Source: Beroe ovata (taxonomy: Eukaryota > Ctenophora > Nuda > Beroida > Beroidae). From it: a DNA stretch of 14,540 nucleotides. Made by a program: the position numbers and the translations under genes. Position 1 is the stretch's first letter. The number at the start of each line of letters is the position of its first letter. The stretch spans positions 1-14,540 of the forward strand of contig CAMPET010000177.1 of NCBI GenBank assembly GCA_946803715.1. The letters run 5' to 3'. The notes beneath the pieces were generated by a model that had not been told where the DNA came from, did not search any database, and saw only the letters and a program-made list of their open reading frames with translations. Shown one piece after another: positions 9,188 through 14,540 of this stretch.

Positions 9188-10664
9188 ATGACGGAAGAAA
9201 AAGCCACACCTCTTTTCAACAAAGGGGACAAAGTCCTGTGTTACGAGCCGAATCCCTGCAAACAACCAGTCATCTACCATTCGGTCATCATGGTGAGTTG
9301 TCATGGTTACGACAGTCCCTCACTGTCGTACTTTCACTTCCATCCCTTGAAATTTTCGTCCTCTTTTCCCCCTCCCCTCATTATCTAGGCTAAGATAAAA
9401 TAATCAAAGTACTGACAGATAAAGTTGAGATCTCTCCCTTTCCCTAGGATATTGACTATGAAGATGTGTACAAGTACGGTGAAGAAGAGAATAAAGTGGA
9501 GGAAGGAGAGGGGGCAGAACCCCATAATGAGGGGGCAGAACCCCATAAAGAGGGGGGAGAACCCCATAATGAGGGGGCAGAACCCCATGTTAAGGAAGTA
9601 GAAGAGGAGAAGGGAGGGGAAGAGAAGAAGGGAGGAGTGGAAAAGGAAGAGAAGAAAGGAGCAGTGGAGAAGAACAAGGGGGTGCTACAGCCCATCTATC
9701 ATGTTCATTTCCAGAACTGGGGGCACAGAAATGACAGGTTAGTGACTCTGGATGCGCATGTTGTTGTATGCCATATCATGAAACTAGATCTTATTCTAGA
9801 TCTTATTCTATTTAATGTCATGATAATTTCCTCCTGGTCACTTTACGCACCTATTATCTCTGTTTCCTGACCCACCCTTCATTCTTCAGGTGGGTCACAG
9901 AGAACCTCCTCCTACCCATAACCCCCGAAAACATGGCACTCAAGGCACAATACGATAAGGCTGTGCCAGCTGCCATCGCCAATAACAAGCGTATCAGACG
10001 GAGTGGCACCAAGAAATGTGCCACACCAAACACGCAGGAACTCCAATCTTCCTTTAAAATGAACTTAACCCTTCCCCCGACTATCAAAGTGGCGTTGGAG
10101 CGGGATTTTGTCAATGTTACACTACGTAACCTGCTCATAGCACTACCCAGATCACCAAATGTAGAAACAATTCTCAGTCTCTTCGAAAAGTACACGATTG
10201 CTAACCACCCCGCAGAGGATTTGGTCTCTCTCCGAGAGTTTACCGAGGGAATAACAACCTGTTTCGACTTCACGCTCCCTCTCCAGCTCCTTTATAAAGA
10301 AGAGAGGAGTCAGCTGGAACGGGAGGGGTATGTATACGAGACAGGGGCACGTGTCAAACGACAGCAACTCGTGACAGAATCGGGGGATGATCACGTGACG
10401 GTGTACCCGGGATTTTCGGACTGGGCGCGTCGTGGTCCTGATAATATCCCCGGACCGCTTCAACCGTCGAAACTGTACGGTGCAGAGCATTTGTTACGGT
10501 TGTTCGTGAAACTTCCCGAGTTGTTGAACCACATGGAGAGGAAGTTTCTGAAAAATGTGGAGTATTTCAGTCAGTTGTTTCTCGAGTATGTTGCCTGGCA
10601 TCGTGCTGAGGTATTCGTGGAGGTGCAGCCGTATAAAGAGGCTGATTTGTGCGATTTGGGGTGA
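9188..10664 (+). CDS. MSL3: MSL3-like chromodomain/MRG-domain protein (3 exons)
   Basis: Exons are 9188-9292, 9448-9737 and 9890-10664 (stop 10662-10664), 389 aa. MSL3 is the chromodomain subunit of the MSL complex that directs MOF acetylation of H4K16; MRG15 is its paralogue in NuA4 and other complexes. MSL3 is preferred because the N terminus reads GDKVLCYEPNP (vertebrate MSL3 has GEKVLCFEPDP), the chromodomain end reads HFQNWGHRNDRW, and the split MRG domain contains FDFTLPLQLLY (257-267) and YGAEHLLRLFVKLPELL (328-344), all closer to MSL3 than to MRG15. The FSDWARRGPDN segment before the second MRG half also matches the MSL3 pattern. The linker between MRG halves is only about 60 residues, much shorter than in vertebrate MSL3. 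Between chromodomain strands, residues 46-116 form a Glu/Lys/Gly-rich insertion with four EGAEPHN-type heptads. A basic region (about 164-175) precedes the MRG domain. Confidence 0.9.
9508..9591 (+). repeat. Coding 21-base tandem repeat (4 units) in the MSL3-like chromodomain
   Basis: Four in-frame 21-base units start at 9508, 9529, 9550 and 9571, each encoding an EGAEPHN-like heptad (third unit EGGEPHN, second ends K, fourth ends V). Units differ by one to three bases. They sit within a purine-rich, G-rich stretch (9481-9690) that encodes further EEK/EEKKGG runs. The in-frame unit length means copy-number change would not shift the frame. Confidence 0.95.
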
Positions 10665-10921
10665 GGAAGGGGGCGGACTTTCCTATTCGGTTGATTGAGG
10701 AAGAGTCACTTTGATTTATCGTTTAGTGTGATGAATCAGATATTGTTGTTATAATATAAGTTGTTAAAACCAGAGTTATATATCTCAGAATCCCTTCCAT
10801 TGTTGACTCTTTCTTTGGTTCGCGTTTACTGGTTTTCAATCGATACGATTACATGTTCTATGAACAACGGCTTTGATCTATGATCACTACGTCAACTTTA
10901 CACACACACACAGCTTAGGTG

Positions 10922-13386
10922 ATGAGCAATGGTGAAAGTCTGGTGACAGTGTTAACAGTCAAAGGTGCCATCTACTTCAACTCATGTTCAGCTTGCAACA
11001 CAAAAGTTGAAATTATCCCTGAAACTAATCGGTATGTCCACCCATGATGACAAACTGTCAAAGCGCCATGAACTCCCTCTTCACTTCTGTAGAATGTAGT
11101 ATAATTAAGAGGTGGTTGTCAGGATGATTTGAAGTCACCATGACAACCATTCTGAGTTCTTATCCCATTCCCAGTGGCTGGTGTAAGGCGTGCAGAGCGT
11201 GCACATCCACTCCCAACAAGAGGTACAGACTCTCCCTGAAAGTGAGTGAGAACAGCACGCCGTCCCTCATCACCATATTCGGGAGAAATGCCAATGATCT
11301 GTTTGGGTGTACGGCTTACGCTTTCTTCAAGTAAGGGAGGGAGAATTGAGAATACGAAAATTGAGTAATCATTAACATTCACTTTTTAACTTCGATTATT
11401 TGGTGCGATTTGGAGATCGCACTTATATCTTGTTGCAAGCGTGAACTCGTGAGTTTTAGCTGTATCGCTATTTCAGGAAGGTATCTGAGCTTGGGTTAAC
11501 AGAGACTCAAGCAAAAACAGCTGTTGAGAAGTCGCTACTAGGCGAGGTTTTAGCCATGAGGAGGGAATTACTTGCATCTCATCTCCGCTCATTTCTATAG
11601 TCTCAATCCTCATCTCATGGTAACCTTGGTAACCCCCTCAGTTGATACAGATTCGACAGCAGAAGGGTGGTACTGTGACCAGTGCAAACTTTGCTGTCCC
11701 TGATTCAGCAACAACCATCGTCAATTCACTGACACGACTCGAGAATTCAGGTAAGACCGTGAACAGAACTTTGAACCTTGGTGTTTGAAACTTTCCAAAT
11801 TCGAGAGAAGTGACACGCTCCACTTTTCAGATGTCAGTTTTTCGTTGAGCAGAATGCACCTCGAATTACAAGAGAAGCAGCCAGCAATCGCCAAACTTCA
11901 TCCTGTGAAGACGTGTGAAGCCACACCTCACCTCGCTAGAAAGTGTGAAACCACGCGTCACGCCACGAAAACCCATTCCACGCCGCTCTTCTCCCAGTGG
12001 ACACAACAAACACTAGCTCAGTGTGATCAGTTGAGTCCGATCTTCCCTGATACATCAGATCATAGGAGCATGGTAACACGCTCACCATTGCATCTCCTTA
12101 TTAACAGTTCTCAATCCAGTAGTGATTCAGAGCGTGACATAGAAACAAGCGACAACAAAAATTGTAATTCAACAAAAAGTGACCGCGCGCGCTCGACACG
12201 TACAGCCGGCGAGCGTGATGGAAACAATTTCGACTCTTCGGCCAGTTATTCGACTGTGAATGTGAGAAGGGGGAAGAGAAGACGATGTCGAGTTCAGTGT
12301 ATGGTTGTTGACCCTCCCACCCAGGAAACAGTCCCGTCACCACATTGTAACATCATTAGGATCCCAGACTTAGGGGAGAGAATAGCGTCAGAAGAGGGAG
12401 GATTGATTGCAGAGGGGGGAGGAAGTGAAATGATTGAGGAGGAAGGAGGAGGAGGGGTGATTGAGGAGGGAGGAGGGGCGATGATTGAGGAGGAGGAAGG
12501 AGGGGGGATGATTGCAGAGGAAACACGAGGATTGGCTGCTGAGGATGAGGAGAATGTGAAGAGGATTGAGGGTGAAATTGAGGATGAGGGTGGTGGGCAA
12601 TGTCAGTCGAATTCTGATCTTGGTGATAGGAGTAATGGTACGAGAAACAATCGCTCTGATAACTCACTGCTATTTGATGATTTCGATGTGCAAGACGTTA
12701 GTGTATCGAGGCTAAGAAACAGTAGGGACAATAATAAAGACGTTTCTGCTGAGTCACTAGAGAATGAAATCGAGAACTGTGAGAGTTTATCACTTGCAAA
12801 TGTGCCTCATTCAATAGACACTTTTGAGACACAGTCTCTAAGACCCAGGGAGACAGTCTTATCTGGATCTACAGAAAGCTTGTTCGATGATGACCGCTCA
12901 ACCCAAAATATAAGCGTCATCCCTGACTCCCAGAATTTCGATAGTTTTGATCTATCTGAAATATTACCGGTACATGTGCAAACGTCACCACAACACGACT
13001 CAAAAACGCACCGATCTCATGATGCTGACGAAGATGACGAATTTTCATCGTTCAGCCTTGATTCAGGACTCACTTTCGATAACCATTCTCCATCTAAGAA
13101 TACTGGCAACTGCTCTGACGATGATTTGTTTGAGGGGTTATCATGCGAGAAACCATATCGCGTTCTCTCCAAACAGCCCTCCCCTGATCCATCCATTTCC
13201 CCAACTCAGTCCATATCATCACAAGAGAACAGTGAGCATACTCGTAAAAAGAGGAGATCTAGAGAAGAAGACTTCGATTGGTCTAAACTGAGTCAAATGA
13301 AGTCCCAGGAAATATCCAGATTTTTTGATTTTAGACTATCTGAAACCGACGATGAGGCCTCAGAAGGGTCAGTTGAACTGTTTTGA
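10922..13386 (+). CDS. DDIAS: DDIAS (noxin)-like protein, zinc ribbon/OB fold plus acidic tail (5 exons)
   Basis: Exons are 10922-11031, 11175-11330, 11477-11546, 11642-11750 and 11831-13386 (stop 13384-13386); the joined frame is 666 codons. The N terminus resembles DDIAS and, more distantly, the RPA1 C-terminal OB fold: a split zinc ribbon C22-x2-C25 ... C40-x2-C43, then NKRYRLSLKVSEN, LITIFGRNANDLFGCTA and a helix ending AVEKSLLGE. DDIAS in mammals is a DNA-damage-induced factor that suppresses apoptosis and associates with DNA polymerase alpha-primase. The last exon (residues ~149-666) is low-complexity, rich in Ser, Asp and Glu, with a Glu/Gly-rich repeat at about 336-382, a basic cluster RKKRRSR at 620-626 (candidate nuclear localisation signal) and a final FDWSKLSQMKSQEISRFFDF block that looks like a short helical motif. 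Exon 4 could instead begin at 11651, which drops three residues. The name rests on the first ~100 residues only; the tail is not recognisable. Confidence 0.75.
11114..11148. repeat. Short inverted repeat in DDIAS-like intron 1
   Basis: GGTTGTCA (11114-11121) pairs with TGACAACC (11141-11148), an 8-base perfect stem around a 19-base loop, 26 bases before the exon 2 acceptor. It could fold in the pre-mRNA near the 3' splice site. It may be chance. Confidence 0.45.
12391..12530 (+). repeat. Coding Glu/Gly-rich imperfect repeat in the DDIAS-like tail
   Basis: A purine-rich tract encodes about five imperfect units of the type MIEEEGGG / VIEEGGG / MIAEE (residues ~336-382). Unit lengths vary, in multiples of three bases. 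It lies in the predicted disordered tail of the DDIAS-like protein. Confidence 0.85.
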
Positions 13387-14081
13387 TGTATGGGTACATT
13401 CTTGCTTTTGTAAAAACACTGAAAGCCCTGTTTCATTCTCATGTCAAATCCGGCCAAATATTGAGAAATTCACTTCAAGACTGGACGCCGCGCATTTTCC
13501 CACGGTAAAGCTACGCGCACAATTTAATCGAATTTTCGCGCAGTAATGCTCATGAAATTAGTCTCGCGCGTGCGGCAAACAAACAAATTCATGTGTACAC
13601 TGTTATGAGTGAGCCAGGATTCACTATTTCTATATTTAGCACACGGAGTAACTACTAAAGCTTAGGTTTGATCTTTGAAAAGAGAGTTAATTCATAAAAT
13701 TATTGAAAACATAGCTCTCCTTGATTTCAGATAACTGTGACAAAAGATAATCAAATAGGGGTATCTAAAGGATCAATCAGTCCACTAATACTCTAATAGT
13801 CTACTAATACAAAAAGATGAATATGTCAAATAATCCATCCCTCTCTCTCTCAAAACACATGGCACATGATAAAATAAACACACGTTAATCATTTCCCAGC
13901 AATAACAATAATAAAACAGTGAGTTAACATACAAAATATCCATGGTGTGAAAATAACAACAAATAAATCATGAAAACGGCTCGAAACAAATATCTTAATT
14001 ACTGGAACAAATCACAAAATAATAATGATGATTATAACAACACGTCACAATGATCAAAGAAAATGTCTGAAATATACTATT
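13387..14081. other. Convergent intergenic region between DDIAS-like and ABCA genes
   Basis: No gene is supported. The left part (13480-13580) is unusually rich in CGCG/GCGC, including TTTTCGCGC (13533-13541, an E2F-like site) and CTCGCGCGTGCGGC at about 13561-13575. The rest is strongly AT-rich. Plus-strand AATAAA hexamers occur at 13873-13878 and 13910-13915, possible poly(A) signals for the DDIAS-like gene but ~490-530 bases beyond its stop. No TTTATT (minus-strand AATAAA) was seen near the ABCA stop. Confidence 0.55.
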
Positions 14082-14496
14082 TTAGTCCTCTGAGCGCTGA
14101 GATTTAGCGAAAGATAGGAAAACTTGCTCCAGCGTTGTTTGACTGACCGAGTAATCCTGAGGGAGAGACAGTTAGCATTCCTCAGAATTATGCGGGAACT
14201 TCTGAGGAAATTCGTTCCCCTTGGCGGGCAATTACAGATGTACAGTTCATTCATCACAAGAAACTTAGCCCCTAATTCACGAGAATTGTCTATACAATTT
14301 CGTGAGATAAATACCAATATTATATGGTTAGCCTAATTACATAATTAACGAGGTGTACCTGAATATTGGCCTAATTTACAAGGTTTACCTGTATATTAGC
14401 CTGATCCTTGGACCGTTCTAGCAGTGAGAATATGGTAGCCCAAGTCACTGAGTTACTCTTAGGTATGAGGTATGTGAGTAAATCCTGGTATTCTTC
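14082..14496 (-). CDS. ABCA-family transporter, last two coding exons (5' partial)
   Basis: On the minus strand, exon 14496-14389 (36 codons) joins to exon 14156-14082 (24 codons plus TAA) through a GT-AG phase-0 intron (GTAAAC donor, TCCCTCAG acceptor). The product ends with WATIFSLLERSKDQANIQ joined to DYSVSQTTLEQVFLSFAKSQ, then RSED. DYSVSQTTLEQVFLxFA is the hallmark C terminus of the second nucleotide-binding domain of ABCA proteins (ABCA1/ABCA3 type), following the W..xF..LE segment of the same regulatory domain. ABCA proteins are full-size lipid transporters or flippases in plasma, lysosomal or lamellar-body membranes. The ATPase motifs lie beyond the right edge. The exons are too short to stand out as open frames. 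An acceptor (TATTTACAG) precedes the 14496 exon, with a (CA)n tract behind it. I cannot choose the ABCA subtype. Confidence 0.88.
14351..14405. repeat. 30-base tandem duplication covering an ABCA donor site
   Basis: Plus-strand blocks 14351-14375 and 14381-14405 match at 21 of 25 positions (AGGTKTACCTGWATATTRGC core). Each carries, on the minus strand, a full CAG|GTAMAC 5' splice site. The exon-proximal donor (14388) is the one that joins in frame to the last ABCA exon. Reading through to the second donor meets an in-frame TAG after five codons. Confidence 0.85.
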
Positions 14497-14513
14497 CTGT
14501 AAATACATAGAGA

Positions 14514-14540
14514 TGTGTGTGTGTGTGTGTGTGTGTGTGT
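14514..14540. repeat. (TG)n / (CA)n microsatellite at the right edge
   Basis: At least 13 TG dinucleotides run to the end of the window, so full length is unknown. On the minus (ABCA-coding) strand this is a (CA)n tract that begins about 17 bases upstream of the acceptor of the 14496-14389 exon. Confidence 0.97.

Noticed and set aside
9508-9591. CRISPR-like array of short repeats
   Set aside because: The units are contiguous 21-mers without spacers, in frame within a coding exon of an animal gene.
9385-9695. Minus-strand frames encoding GFCPL(I/S)M-type repeats opposite the MSL3-like gene
   Set aside because: They are antisense readings of the 21-base coding repeat and have no independent support; the plus-strand frame continues into conserved chromodomain sequence.
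9784-9810. CTAGATCTTATT tandem duplication in MSL3-like intron 2
   Set aside because: A simple 12-base duplication in an intron with no apparent link to splice sites or genes.
9188-10664. MRG15/MORF4L1 as the name for the chromodomain gene
   Set aside because: The FEPDP-like start, FDFTLPLQLLY and YGAEHLLRLFVKLPELL blocks fit MSL3 better; MRG15 reads differently at these places.
12356-12667. Minus-strand Pro/Ser/Leu-rich frames
   Set aside because: Antisense of the Glu/Gly-rich repeat in the DDIAS-like last exon.
13325-13546. 73-codon frame overlapping the DDIAS-like 3' end
   Set aside because: Out of frame with the supported exon and runs into non-coding sequence without recognisable features.
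14054-14317. 87-codon minus-strand frame
   Set aside because: It is a shadow frame across the ABCA intron and last exon; the true reading frame there gives the ABCA signature after splicing.

Overview
The window is animal nuclear DNA. It holds multi-exon genes with canonical GT-AG introns, mostly 80-210 bases, short gaps between genes (about 220-770 bases), and proteins of core eukaryotic machinery with clear animal relatives. The compact layout and a rhodopsin-type GPCR with an aberrant DRY position suggest an early-branching animal (placozoan, sponge or cnidarian); I cannot fix the taxon from sequence alone, and this is inference. No bacterial, viral or transposase gene was seen.

Layout, left to right. 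(1) Bases 2-1266, plus strand: the C-terminal part of ECSIT (mitochondrial complex I assembly / Toll signalling adaptor), three exons, 5' end outside the window. (2) 1267-2036: intergenic, with a ~172-base tandem duplication whose 5' part recurs in an RCE1 intron. (3) 2037-6899, plus: complete VPS53 (GARP/EARP tethering subunit), five exons, 784 aa. Its 2-kb second intron carries, on the minus strand, a complete intronless class A GPCR (4071-5126, 351 aa). (4) 7123-8791, plus: RCE1, the CAAX prenyl endopeptidase, six exons, ~281 aa. (5) 9188-10664, plus: an MSL3-type chromodomain + MRG protein, three exons, 389 aa, with a ~70-residue charged insertion containing a 4 x 7-residue repeat inside the chromodomain. 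(6) 10922-13386, plus: a DDIAS (noxin)-like protein, five exons, 666 aa, with an N-terminal zinc ribbon/OB fold and a long acidic, low-complexity C-terminal tail. (7) 14082-14496, minus: the last two coding exons of an ABCA-family transporter, running off the right edge through a (CA)n-containing intron.

The genes do not form a pathway. They serve mitochondria, endosome-Golgi tethering, prenyl-protein processing, chromatin and DNA damage survival, so the close head-to-tail packing of five plus-strand genes looks like general genome compactness rather than an operon. The most interesting points are the nested GPCR, the chromodomain insertion with loss of one expected cage aromatic in MSL3, the dispersed hairpin-bearing repeat, and several duplicated splice sites whose alternative use would introduce premature stops (VPS53 exon 5, ABCA penultimate exon). 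No wholly new biological system was identified.
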